A stretch of DNA of 64,000 nt from Streptomyces dengpaensis (GTDB taxonomy: Bacteria; Actinomycetota; Actinomycetes; Streptomycetales; Streptomycetaceae): the NCBI RefSeq assembly GCF_002946835.1, contig NZ_CP026652.1:4774001-4838000 (forward strand). Reading direction: 5' to 3'. Positions 34,320 to 43,153 of this stretch are shown here, one piece after another (the stretch's first letter is position 1; each line of letters starts with the position of its first letter). Below the pieces are notes generated by a model. That model was not told where the DNA came from, did not search any database, and was given only the letters and a program-made list of their open reading frames with translations. Both the position numbers and the translations under genes were made by a program.

Positions 34320-35169
34320 GTGGGTTCCAACTCTCCAGGACGGGTGCGAGCTTCCCGAAACCCTCGGTGAGAGCCGCGAGAGCGTCGCCGATGCGCCATG
34401 CGGCGCGGTCGCGCGGGCCGACGGGGTTGGAGACCGCGCGGAGCTCGAGGACGGGCACCCCATGAGCCGCGGCCGCCTCGGCGACCCCGAACCCCTCCAT
34501 CGCCTCGGCGAGGGCACGGGGGTGACGTGCGCGCAGCTCGGCGGCGCGGGCGGCGGTGCCGGTCACGGTGGAGACGGTGAGGACCGTGCCGGTGCGTCCA
34601 CCCGTGGCCGCCGCGACCTCTCGTACGAGTGATTCCGGTGGACGGTGACTGACGGCCCCGAAGCCGAGCTCGGTGACCGGCACGAACCCCTCCGCGGTGT
34701 CCGCGCCCAGATCCGCCACGACGATCTCGTCCGCGACGACGAGCGACCCGACGGCGGCGTCCGGCTGAAAACCGCCACCGATCCCGGCCGAGACGACGAG
34801 GTCGTACGGGTCCCCCGCGAGGGCGGCAGCCGTGAGGGCGGTGGCGGTGGAAGCGGCGGCATGGGCAGGCCCGACGCCGGCGACGAGAAGATCGAGGGTC
34901 CCGGCGGTTTCCGCTGTGGCCAATCGTCCCGCAGGGCGATGGGGGTCCCCCCGCTCATGGGGGTCCCCCCGCTCGAGCGAAGCCGAGAGTGGGGGAGAAG
35001 CCGAGAGTGGGGGAGGGTGGGCACAGCCTGCAGCGCCGGGTGCCGATGTAGCGGGGCGCAGGGGCAGCCGCCCCAGGGCGGCCCCGGGAAGCGGCACCTC
35101 TTCAACGGGGACGGCAAACGCCCCGGCCACCGCCTCCCGCTCAAGGGAAACCGCGGTGGCCACCAGCAC
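34303..35169 (-). CDS. mqnB: Futalosine hydrolase
   Basis: This nucleosidase of about 288 residues removes hypoxanthine from futalosine in menaquinone synthesis. Key parts are VLVATAVSLEREAV at the start, VAGVGPAHAA, LVVSAGIGGGF, SLVVADEIVVADLGAD and the substrate-binding AEAMEGFGVA, then RAVSNPVGPRDRAAW. The N-terminal part contains low-complexity residues (SASPPLSASLERGDPHERGDPH) encoded by two and a half copies of the dispersed repeat. GTG 35169 is the most natural start; GTG 35163 is possible. It follows DUF2771 by 20 bp and overlaps mqnD. Confidence 0.92.
   Translation of the reverse strand: MLVATAVSLEREAVAGAFAVPVEEVPLPGAALGRLPLRPATSAPGAAGCAHPPPLSASPPLSASLERGDPHERGDPHRPAGRLATAETAGTLDLLVAGVGPAHAAASTATALTAAALAGDPYDLVVSAGIGGGFQPDAAVGSLVVADEIVVADLGADTAEGFVPVTELGFGAVSHRPPESLVREVAAATGGRTGTVLTVSTVTGTAARAAELRARHPRALAEAMEGFGVAEAAAAHGVPVLELRAVSNPVGPRDRAAWRIGDALAALTEGFGKLAPVLESWNPHDRTH
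34941..35016. repeat. Two and a half copies of the dispersed repeat inside mqnB
   Basis: GGGGGTCCCCCCGCTC occurs at 34941 and 34960, and AAGCCGAGAGTGGGGGAG at about 34979 and 34998. The array stays in frame and encodes Ser/Pro/Asp/His/Arg-rich filler. Confidence 0.8.
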
Positions 35170-35189
35170 CCGCAGCCCAGCGGCAGCGA

Positions 35190-35684
35190 TCAGGCGTCCT
35201 TCTTGAGCTTGAACGACCACAGGCCGGTCACCGTCTTCTCGCCCTCCTTGATGGAGACGAGCGTGGAGTCGCCACTGGCGCCGTACTGGGCGTTGAAGAA
35301 CACGCTGCCCGGAATCGTGCGGTACGTCTTCTTGCTGGAGTCGGTCAGCGGCTGACCGTTCATCAGGATCGTCCAGCCCTCGTCCGCGATCGCCGGGTCG
35401 ACGCCGAACCGCACGGTCTCGTCGGGGTCGACCTTGATGGACTCGATGTCCTTGGACTTCAGGCACTTGGCCAGATCCGCGGCCTTCACCTCCTCGCCGT
35501 CGTTGTAGCAGTCGGTCTCGGAGCTCACCGAGTTGTCGCCGACCGTGATGGTGGCCACCGGCGTCGGCTTGTCACAGGCGGACAGGACGAGAAGTCCGGC
35601 GGAAACGGCGCCGAGAGCGGCGACGGCGCGACGGCGGCGCCCGCTGAATCCATTAGCGGCTCTGCCGCGGGGCAGGGAGGTCAT
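35190..35684 (-). CDS. DUF2771 lipoprotein
   Basis: This 164-residue protein has a twin-Arg-rich start, a membrane segment and a lipobox LSAC at about residues 34-37, so it is exported and lipidated. The rest matches DUF2771, small actinobacterial lipoproteins of unknown function. Cysteines at ETDCYND and KCLKS could form a disulfide. It lies 20 bp upstream of mqnB on the same strand. Confidence 0.82.
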   Translation of the reverse strand: MTSLPRGRAANGFSGRRRRAVAALGAVSAGLLVLSACDKPTPVATITVGDNSVSSETDCYNDGEEVKAADLAKCLKSKDIESIKVDPDETVRFGVDPAIADEGWTILMNGQPLTDSSKKTYRTIPGSVFFNAQYGASGDSTLVSIKEGEKTVTGLWSFKLKKDA

Positions 35685-35817
35685 GGTCGAAGGCTATCGG
35701 GCGTGTCCAGCACATCCCCCACGTGGGGTACGGCGTGCCGTACCCGACCCCGCGTCGGCCGTGCGGCGGCGCGGGCGGTCCCCGACGGCCGGGCGGGCGG
35801 GAGTTCGACGGCAGGAC

Positions 35818-37209
35818 CTACGCCACCCGCTGCCGGACGTGCCCTCCGTGCCGGGCCGTGCTGAGCAGCCCCCGTACGGTCGTCAGCCACCCCGCGGCGA
35901 CGATCGCGGCGGCCACGGACAGTCCGAGCGTGCCGTTGAGCGGCAGCACGATGCCGATGGCGCCGCCGAGGACCCAGGCCACCTGCAGCAGCGTCTCGGA
36001 ACGGGCGAAGGCGGACGTACGGACGAGTTCGGGGACGTCCCGCTGGATCAGCGCGTCCAGGGACAGCTTGGCGAGGGCCTGCGCGAACCCGGCGACGGCC
36101 GCCAGGCAGGCCACGAGGAACGCGCCGAAGAACAACGCCGCCGTGATCGCGGCCCCAAGCACGAACGCCACCACCGTCACGATGATGAGCTCGGGAGCGC
36201 GCGATTTCAGCCACGCTCCGACCGCCGTACCGAGCGCGTTGCCCGCGCCCGCAGCGACGGCCACTATCCCGAGCGAGACCGCCGCGCTCTCGCCGGCGAG
36301 CGGGTGCTCGCGCAGCAGGAAGGCGAGGAAGAAGATCAGGAACCCGGAGAGGCAGCGCAGGGAGGCGTTGGCGGCGAGCGCGTGGGTGACGGCCGTACCG
36401 ACCGTACGCAGCCCCGGGCGCGGCACCTTCTTGTGCGGCCCGTGCAGGTGCTCCGCGTCGGCGGCGAGCAGCGCCTTGTCCTCGCCCTTGGCCGAGTCGA
36501 CCTTGTGGGGGAGGGAGAAGGAGAGGAACGTACCGGCGATGAAGATCACGAAGGCGCCGTAGAGCGGGTAGCGCGGGCCGAGCGCCTGGAGTCCGGCCCC
36601 GATCGGGGCGGCGATCCCGGTGGCCAGGAGGCCGCCGAGGGTGACCCGGGAGTTCGCCTTCACCAGGGAGAACCCGGGGGGCAGGAGCCGTGGCACGACG
36701 GCACTGCGGACGACGCCGTACGCCTTCGAGGCGACCAGGACGCCCAGTGCGGCCGGATACAGCTCGATGCTGCCGGTGACGACCGCGCCGGAGAGCAGCA
36801 GCGCGAGGAAGGCGCGGGCCAGCATTGCGCACGCCATGGCGGCGCGGCGGCCGTGGGGGAGGCGGTCGAGGAGGGGGCCGATGACGGGGGCGAGGAGCGT
36901 GAAGGGCGCCATGGTGATGACGAGGTAGAGCGCTACGCGGCCGCGGGCCTCGTCGGTGGGGACGGAGAAGAAGACCGTGGAGGCGAGGGCGACGGTGATC
37001 ATGACGTCTCCGGCGCCGTTCACCGCGTGCAGTTCGATCAGCTTGCCGAGGCCTGACTCGCCCGCTCCGTGCGCGTGGGTCGCCTTGCGGATGCCGCGCG
37101 CCGTTCCCGTCACCGGAAAGTGCAGGGCACGCCCGACCGCACGGACGGAACCGCTCACCCGGCCCGATCCGCCACTCCGGCTGCCTCGCTTGGTCCCGCC
37201 CACTGCCAC
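35818..37209 (-). CDS. MFS transporter
   Basis: This 463-residue transporter begins with a basic cytoplasmic segment of about 55 residues, followed by 12 predicted helices (GDVMITVALASTVFF; APVIGPLLDRLPHGRR as the motif-A loop). A charged central loop lies between the two halves (HKVDSAKGEDKALLAAD). The substrate is unknown. GTG 37209 or 37201 is the likely start. It is the first gene of a minus-strand run ahead of DUF2771, mqnB and mqnD (133-bp gap), so co-transcription is possible. Confidence 0.82.
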   Translation of the reverse strand: MAVGGTKRGSRSGGSGRVSGSVRAVGRALHFPVTGTARGIRKATHAHGAGESGLGKLIELHAVNGAGDVMITVALASTVFFSVPTDEARGRVALYLVITMAPFTLLAPVIGPLLDRLPHGRRAAMACAMLARAFLALLLSGAVVTGSIELYPAALGVLVASKAYGVVRSAVVPRLLPPGFSLVKANSRVTLGGLLATGIAAPIGAGLQALGPRYPLYGAFVIFIAGTFLSFSLPHKVDSAKGEDKALLAADAEHLHGPHKKVPRPGLRTVGTAVTHALAANASLRCLSGFLIFFLAFLLREHPLAGESAAVSLGIVAVAAGAGNALGTAVGAWLKSRAPELIIVTVVAFVLGAAITAALFFGAFLVACLAAVAGFAQALAKLSLDALIQRDVPELVRTSAFARSETLLQVAWVLGGAIGIVLPLNGTLGLSVAAAIVAAGWLTTVRGLLSTARHGGHVRQRVA

Positions 37210-37345
37210 CCCGTCATAGTGCCCCGAGATAGGGGTGCGTAGTGGGGTTACCGCGCGTATGGGCGCGTGCGGGTCGCGGCGGGGGACGCGACCCAGAATA
37301 TGGACGGCCCCTTTCCCAGCCGACCGAGACGGGCGGGCGGGTGGG

Positions 37346-37535
37346 CACATTCCGGCGCGGAGCGCCGGAGAGCCAGCCGCGGAGCGGCGGAAGACAGGGG
37401 CGCGGAGCGCCGAAGATGGACGCCGCGGAGCGGCGAAGAGCCGGGCGCGGAGCGCCGGAGAGCCGGCCGCGGAGCGGCAGAAGACAGCGGCGCGGAGCGC
37501 CGAAGAAGACGCCGCGGAGCGGCGAAGAGGGCCGC
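37346..37535. repeat. Array of small palindromes (CGCGGAGCG units)
   Basis: About eight units of 20-25 bp each contain GCGCGGAGCGC or CCGCGGAGCGG followed by CGGAGAGCC or CGAAGA. Alternating units repeat with a ~45-bp and ~90-bp period. Each unit can form a small hairpin. The array lies in the 545-bp divergent gap between the MFS and DUF3027 genes. No other gene is seen in that gap. Confidence 0.8.
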
Positions 37536-37754
37536 CGGTGTGGGCCCAGGGGCCAGGAGAAGGTAGCGTGCGTTACGCGCCTGCGGCGATTGTTCTCGGC
37601 CGCGCGCCTCTCGGCCATCCCGCAGAATGGATGGTGTAGGTGCGCCCGAGCGCGATCGGGCGCGGACGTCGACGCGGCCCACCGGTCCGCTCCGTCCGCT
37701 CCCCCGCCGAGGAATGGCGCACCCGTGAGACGGCGTAGGAGAGAAGCGATACCT

Positions 37755-38681
37755 GTGAGCGCAGCGACAACGCGAAGCCGCATCCCCGACCGCCTGTGCG
37801 CCGAGGCCGTCGACCTCGCGCGCTCCGCCGCCGAGGAGGCCGCCGCCCCCGGCGTCGTCGGCGAGCACGTGGGGCTGGTCTCCGAGGGGGACCGCGTTGT
37901 CACGCACTTCTTCGAGTGCAGCGAGCCGGGGTACCGGGGGTGGCGCTGGGCCGTGACCGTCGCCCGCGCCTCCCGCGCGAAGTTCGTCACGATCGACGAG
38001 ACGGTGCTGCTGCCCGGGCCCGACGCGCTGCTCGCCCCCGAGTGGGTGCCGTGGAGCGAGCGGCTGCGGCCCGGCGACATGGGGCCGGGCGACCTGCTGC
38101 CCACCGACGCCGAGGATCTGCGGCTGGAGCCCGGTTTCTCCGGTGAGGACGAGCCCGCGCCGAACTCCGCGGTCTCCCACGACATGGCCGAGCTGGTGGA
38201 GGCGGAGGACGCGGAGGTCACCGCCGGGACGCCCGCGCATCTGCCGGTGGCGCCCCGGCGGGGCTCGATCGCGGCGGTGGCCGAGGAGCTGGGCCTGCGG
38301 CGGGCTCGTGTCCTGTCCCGCTACGGCCTGCATGTCGCCGCCGATCGCTGGGAGGAGTCGTACGGGGCGAAGACCGCGATGGCGCAGGCCGCGCCGGCGA
38401 CGTGCGTCAGCTGTGGGTTCCTGAACCCCATCGGGGGGTCGCTCGGGCAGGCGTTCGGTGTCTGTGCCAATGAGTTCTCGCCCGCGGACGGGCATGTTGT
38501 CTCTCTCTCGTACGGGTGCGGTGGGCACTCGGAGGCTGCGGTCATGCCGAAGCCTCCGCGGCCTGCTCCGCCGGTGATCGACGAAACCCGCGTGGACCCG
38601 TTCCCCCTGCGGCCCTCCCCGGATTCCGGGTTGGTCTCGATCACCGCGGACGAGTCCTCGGCCGAGCTGGGCCACTCGTAA
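37755..38681 (+). CDS. DUF3027 domain protein
   Basis: This 308-residue protein begins SAATTRSRIPDRLCAEAVDLARSAAEEAA and contains FFECSEPGYRGWRWAVTVARA and TIDETVLLPG, which mark DUF3027, an actinobacterial family of unknown function. A C-terminal cluster (CVSCGFLNPIGG...CAN...YGCGGHSE) may bind zinc. GTG 37755 was chosen; the longer open frame upstream is made of the palindromic repeat array. A terminator separates it from the GHKL ATPase gene. Confidence 0.82.
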   Translation: MSAATTRSRIPDRLCAEAVDLARSAAEEAAAPGVVGEHVGLVSEGDRVVTHFFECSEPGYRGWRWAVTVARASRAKFVTIDETVLLPGPDALLAPEWVPWSERLRPGDMGPGDLLPTDAEDLRLEPGFSGEDEPAPNSAVSHDMAELVEAEDAEVTAGTPAHLPVAPRRGSIAAVAEELGLRRARVLSRYGLHVAADRWEESYGAKTAMAQAAPATCVSCGFLNPIGGSLGQAFGVCANEFSPADGHVVSLSYGCGGHSEAAVMPKPPRPAPPVIDETRVDPFPLRPSPDSGLVSITADESSAELGHS

Positions 38682-38695
38682 CCCAAAGGCGTTTC

Positions 38696-38757
38696 TTCGC
38701 CCCCTCCGCCCCTGCCCGTCCCGTACCTGGGGCTCCGGGCGGAGGGGGCGAAAAAAG
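38696..38757 (+). terminator. Intrinsic terminator after the DUF3027 gene
   Basis: A 16-bp stem TTCGCCCCCTCCGCCC (38696-38711) pairs with 38737-38752 and is followed by AAAAAA, so it can work in both directions. It is a short relative of the dispersed repeat at 469. Confidence 0.85.
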
Positions 38758-38827
38758 CGCGGTACCTTCGTGCGGCGGCGGTCGAGCCCGGCGTGCAGTC
38801 GCGTACCGCGAGAGGGAGAGTGACACG

Positions 38828-41800
38828 GTGAGCAAGTTCGTGCGGCCGGCAGCCGAGGGCGCGGACCCGTTCGGGACGGCACGCCTGCGACGCGGGGTGC
38901 TGGACGCCTGGGCGACCAGCCCGGCCCGGTTCCGCGAGGACGCGAACGCCGAAGAGGACCTGGTCCTCGGCGGCTACCGGGACCGGCTCGTCGTCGAGCT
39001 CGCCCAGAACGCCGCCGACGCCGCCGCCCGTGCGGGCGTCCCCGGCCGCCTCCGGCTCACCCTCCGCGGCGGCGTCCTCGTCGCGGCCAACACCGGCGCC
39101 CCCCTCGACGCGGCCGGCGTCGAGTCGCTCTCCACACTCCGCGCCTCCGCGAAGCGGGACTCGCACGCCACGGCCGTCGGCCGCTTCGGCGTCGGTTTCG
39201 CCGCCGTCCTCGCCGTCACCGACGAGCCCGCGGTCGTCGGCCGGCACGGCGGCGTCCGCTGGTCCCTCGCCGAGGCCCGCGAACTGGCGGCGGACACCGC
39301 CCGGCACAGCCCGGGCCTCGGGGACGAGATCCGCCGCCGCGACGGCCATGTGCCCCTGCTCCGGCTGCCGTTCGCCGCCGAGGGCACCGCCCCGGACCCG
39401 TACGACACCGTGGTGATCCTGCCCCTGCGCGACCCCGCCGCCCAGGATCTCGCCGAGCGGCTGTTGCGGAACATCGACGACGCCCTGCTGCTCGCCCTGC
39501 CCGGCCTTGACGAAGTGGTCGTCGAGACCGGCGGCGACGATGTACGAACCCTGCGCCGCCGTACCCACAAGCACAGCGTCGTCGTCGAGGACTCGCGCGA
39601 AGGCACCACCCACTACCGCACCGTCTCCCACAGCGGCCCCCTCGACCCCGCTCTCCTCGCCGACCGCCCGGTCGAGGAGCGGCTGCGTCCGCACTGGTCC
39701 GTGACCTGGGCCGTGCCCATGGACGACGACGGGGCACCCGCCCGGCCCCGTACCAGCCCCGTCGTGCACGCGCCGACCCCCAGCGACGAGCCCCTCGGCG
39801 TACCCGCCCTGCTCATCGCCTCGCTCCCGCTCGACACCACCCGGCGGCATGCCGCGCCCGGCCCGCTCACGGACTTCCTCGTGGAGCGCGCGGCGGACGC
39901 GTACGCCGAACTGCTGGCCGCCTGGCGCCCGGTGGACACCGGGATTATCGACCTCGTGCCCGGCCCGCTCGGCAAGGGCGTGCTGGACGGCGCCCTGCGG
40001 CAGGCGATCCTCGACCGGCTGCCCCGTACCGCCTTCCTGCCGCCCGCGGTCCCCCTGGACCGCGCCCCGGACGCCCCCACCGAGTGGACCGAGGGCAGTG
40101 CCGCGGAGACCCCGGCCGCCCTGCGGCCCCGCGACGCCGAGGTCGTCGAGGGCGCCGGTGCCGAGACCGTGCGCGTCCTCGCCGAGGTGCTCCCCAGCCT
40201 GCTGCCCGCCGGGCTCGAACGCCGGGTGGAGCTGCGGACGTTGGGCGTCGCCCGCGTTCCGCTGACCGAGGCCGTGGACCGGCTGGCCGGGCTCGAGAAG
40301 GACCCCACCTGGTGGCGGCGGCTGTACGACAGCCTCGCCGGGGTCGACCCGGACCGGCTCTCCGGGCTGCCCGTACCGCTCGCCGACGGGCGTACGACGA
40401 TCGGGCCCCGGCAGATCCTCCTGCCCACCGCGGACGGGGCACAGGCGGCCCCCGACACCCTCGCCCGCCTCGGCCTCAAGGTCGCGCACCCGGACGCCGC
40501 CCACCCGCTCCTGGAGAAGCTGGGCGCCCTCCCGGCCACGCCCCGCGCCGTGCTCACCACCCCGCAGGTGCGGGCCGCCGTCGCCGCCTCCCTCGACGAC
40601 GAGGGCGGCTGGGACGGCTGGGAGGGAGACGCCCCGGGCGCCGAGGAGCTGGCGGACACCGTGCTCGCGCTCGTCCGCGACGCCGGTCTCGAACCCGGTG
40701 ACGAGCCCTGGCTCGGCGCCCTCGCCCTCACGGACGACGAGGGCGAACTCGCGCCCGCGGGTGAACTGGTGCTGCCCGGCAGCCCGTTCGCGCAGGTCAT
40801 GCGCGAGAGCGAACTCGCCTACGTCGACTCCGAGCTGGCCGACCGCTGGGGCGAACAGCCGCTGGCCGCCTGTGGCGTGCTCGCCAACTTCGCCCTCGTA
40901 CGCGCCACCGATGTCGTCCTCGACCCGGACGAGCTGGAGCCGCGGGACGGCGACTTCGCCGAGCCCGACGACGCAGGACTGCTCGACGCCGTCGACGTGT
41001 GGTGCGAAGACGTCCTGGACCGGTTGCCGGACTCGCCGGTGCCGCCCGTCGCCACCGAGATCGTCGCCGTACGGGACCTGGATCTGGTGGACGACGAGCG
41101 GTGGCCGCAGGCCCTCGCCCTGCTCGCGCAGCCGCCGCTGCGGGACGCGCTGACCCAGCCGGTGCGGATCCTGCTGCCGGACGGCACGCACGAGATCGTC
41201 CGTCCGTACACCGCCTGGTGGCTGCGCGGGCATCCCGTGCTCGACGGGCGGCGCCCGGCCGGACTGCGTTCCACCGGCGGCGATCCGCTGCTGCACGGCC
41301 TGTACGACGAGGCCGACGCGACCGGCTTCGACGACGAGCAGGTGCTGCGCGCGCTGGGCGTACGGACCTCCGTGGCCGCCCTCCTTGACGAGCCCGGTGG
41401 CGCCGCCGAACTGCTCGACCGGCTCGCCGACCCCGAGCGCGAGGTCTCGGGTGCCCAACTGCACGCCCTCTACGGCGCGTTGGCCGATCTCGATCCCGAG
41501 CAGGTGACCCTGCCGGACGAACTGCGGGCCGTCGTCGACGGTGAGGTGCGGGTCGTGGACGCGGCGGACGCCGTCGTCGTGGACTCGCCGGACCTGCTGC
41601 CCTTCACCGGCGGGGTGCCGCTGCTTCCCGTACGGCCGTCGCGTGCCGCCGATCTCGCCGAGCTGTTCCAGGTGCGGCGGCTGAGTGAGTCGGTGACCGG
41701 GAAGGTCGACTCGGAGGGCACGGAGCACGACGTACCGGAGTCGGTGCGGGTGCTGCTCGGGCCCTCGACCCCCACCTCGTACGTCGAGCACGAGGAACTC

Positions 41801-41989
41801 GTCGTCGAGGGCATCGAGATCGACTGGCGGCGCACCCGGGACGGGGTGCTGCACGCCGCCACCCTGGAGGGTGTCGCGGCCGGGCTCGCCTGGGCGGCCG
41901 GTCAGTGGCCGCGCCGCTTCGAGGTCGCCGCACTGCTGGAGGACCCGTCCCGCACGGAGGAACTGGCTCGGGACCGCTGGTTCGACTGA
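38828..41989 (+). CDS. Large GHKL ATPase, sacsin/Hsp90-like
   Basis: This 1053-residue protein has an N-terminal GHKL ATP-binding domain of the sacsin/Hsp90 type. The N-box is ELAQNAADAAARAG, followed by VAANTGAPLDAAGVESLSTLRASAK and GRFGVGFAAVLA (lid and G2 box). The remaining ~800 residues are Leu/Asp/Pro-rich with no recognised domain, and there are no membrane helices. A chaperone or protein-remodelling role is plausible by family but unproven. The GTG 38828 start has GAGAGGGAGAG ahead. Confidence 0.85.
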   Translation: MSKFVRPAAEGADPFGTARLRRGVLDAWATSPARFREDANAEEDLVLGGYRDRLVVELAQNAADAAARAGVPGRLRLTLRGGVLVAANTGAPLDAAGVESLSTLRASAKRDSHATAVGRFGVGFAAVLAVTDEPAVVGRHGGVRWSLAEARELAADTARHSPGLGDEIRRRDGHVPLLRLPFAAEGTAPDPYDTVVILPLRDPAAQDLAERLLRNIDDALLLALPGLDEVVVETGGDDVRTLRRRTHKHSVVVEDSREGTTHYRTVSHSGPLDPALLADRPVEERLRPHWSVTWAVPMDDDGAPARPRTSPVVHAPTPSDEPLGVPALLIASLPLDTTRRHAAPGPLTDFLVERAADAYAELLAAWRPVDTGIIDLVPGPLGKGVLDGALRQAILDRLPRTAFLPPAVPLDRAPDAPTEWTEGSAAETPAALRPRDAEVVEGAGAETVRVLAEVLPSLLPAGLERRVELRTLGVARVPLTEAVDRLAGLEKDPTWWRRLYDSLAGVDPDRLSGLPVPLADGRTTIGPRQILLPTADGAQAAPDTLARLGLKVAHPDAAHPLLEKLGALPATPRAVLTTPQVRAAVAASLDDEGGWDGWEGDAPGAEELADTVLALVRDAGLEPGDEPWLGALALTDDEGELAPAGELVLPGSPFAQVMRESELAYVDSELADRWGEQPLAACGVLANFALVRATDVVLDPDELEPRDGDFAEPDDAGLLDAVDVWCEDVLDRLPDSPVPPVATEIVAVRDLDLVDDERWPQALALLAQPPLRDALTQPVRILLPDGTHEIVRPYTAWWLRGHPVLDGRRPAGLRSTGGDPLLHGLYDEADATGFDDEQVLRALGVRTSVAALLDEPGGAAELLDRLADPEREVSGAQLHALYGALADLDPEQVTLPDELRAVVDGEVRVVDAADAVVVDSPDLLPFTGGVPLLPVRPSRAADLAELFQVRRLSESVTGKVDSEGTEHDVPESVRVLLGPSTPTSYVEHEELVVEGIEIDWRRTRDGVLHAATLEGVAAGLAWAAGQWPRRFEVAALLEDPSRTEELARDRWFD

Positions 41990-42058
41990 GAGCCTGTGTG
42001 CAAAGCCCCGTCCGGATCAGGCGCCTCGGGCCCGGGCGCGGGTTTGTACACAGGCTCT
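41989..42058 (+). terminator. Hairpin overlapping the stop of the GHKL ATPase gene
   Basis: AGAGCCTGTGTGCAAA (41989-42004) pairs with 42043-42058 (one G-T pair), a 16-bp stem with a 38-nt GC-rich loop. The stem begins on the last base of the stop codon. Confidence 0.75.
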
Positions 42059-42286
42059 GAGGTGCAAGGGTGATGGGTTGGGGCCGTACGGGGTGATCTC
42101 CGTGCGGCCCCGGACCGTTCGGGGCCAGTCGATGTGATCTACGTCATGCGCCCACAAAATCTACCCGGGCCGTACAACCATCCCCGTGCCTCACAGATCT
42201 GATCACGTGAGTCAACAGACTCCACGATCACTTGGGCCCCGCGTGAAGACGACACGGGCGGGCCCCTTTCTCCACTTGGGGATTGC

Positions 42287-43141
42287 ATGCGTATTCGAGC
42301 CACCGTGGCCGCCGTCTCCGGCGCCCTGGCCCTCTCCGCTTTCGTCGCTCCGGTGGCACAGGCCGCCGACGCCCCGGCCTTCGACAAGCCGGCCGCCTCG
42401 TCCGTCTTCGGCGCGCACGCGAAGTCGGCGTTCGCCGCTTCGGCCGAGTCGGCCGAGCCGACGGTCTCGAACGTCACCATCAACGGTGGCAAGGAGCTCG
42501 TCATGGGCACCGCGACCGTGAAGACGATCACGGTCTCGCTCACCGCCACGCACGCCTCCGGCATCGAGGACGCGTACATCGACCTGTGGCACGGCGCCGA
42601 CCTCGACCACATCGACGGTTACCTCGGCCCGAACGAGTACCCGGCGACCTGCACGGCCTCCAGCGCCACCACGTCCAGCTGCAAGCTGACCATCACCGTC
42701 GACCCGCAGCTCGACCTGTACAAGAACACCCTCTCGGGTGCCTGGCACGTCACGGCCGCCGCCCTCGCCAAGGACGGCAGCATCTACGGCAACGACTTCT
42801 ACAAGAACCACTACATCAAGCGTTACTCCAAGATGACGGTGAACGCCTCCCCGGAGCCGGTCGCCAAGGGCAAGACCCTGACCGTCACCGGCAAGCTCAC
42901 CCGCGCCAACTGGGAGACCGGCACCTACACGGGCTACGGCACCCAGAAGGTCAACCTGCAGTTCCGCAAGGCGGGCACCAGCACGTACACCACCCTCAAG
43001 ACGGTCTACGCCGACTCGACCGGCTACGTGAAGACCACCACCACCTCCACCAACTACGACGGCTACTGGCGCCTGAACTACGCCGGCAGCGCCACCACCT
43101 CGGCGGTCTCCGCCACCGGTGACTACGTCGACGTGCAGTAA
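42287..43141 (+). CDS. Secreted protein with two Ig-like domains
   Basis: This 284-residue protein has a Sec signal peptide (RATVAAVSGALALSAFVAPVAQA, cleavage after AQA about residue 27). Two beta-sandwich modules follow: residues about 58-165 (PTVSNVTINGGKELVMG; CTASSATTSSCKLTI, likely disulfide) and about 185-284 (ASPEPVAKGKTLTVTGKLTRANW...YDGYWRLNYAG). The second resembles extracellular repeats in Streptomyces surface proteins. No sortase motif is present. Function is unknown. No clear promoter is recognised in the 290-bp gap before it. Confidence 0.8.
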   Translation: MRIRATVAAVSGALALSAFVAPVAQAADAPAFDKPAASSVFGAHAKSAFAASAESAEPTVSNVTINGGKELVMGTATVKTITVSLTATHASGIEDAYIDLWHGADLDHIDGYLGPNEYPATCTASSATTSSCKLTITVDPQLDLYKNTLSGAWHVTAAALAKDGSIYGNDFYKNHYIKRYSKMTVNASPEPVAKGKTLTVTGKLTRANWETGTYTGYGTQKVNLQFRKAGTSTYTTLKTVYADSTGYVKTTTTSTNYDGYWRLNYAGSATTSAVSATGDYVDVQ

Positions 43142-43153
43142 CCCGTAGCGAAG

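Noticed and set aside
37346..37535. CRISPR array from regular CGCGGAGCG units
   Set aside because: Spacing sequences are themselves repeated and only ~10 bp; no cas genes nearby.
38321..41854. 1177-codon minus-strand frame opposite the GHKL ATPase
   Set aside because: Antisense shadow: the plus-strand frame has the ATPase motifs, a good start and biased third positions.
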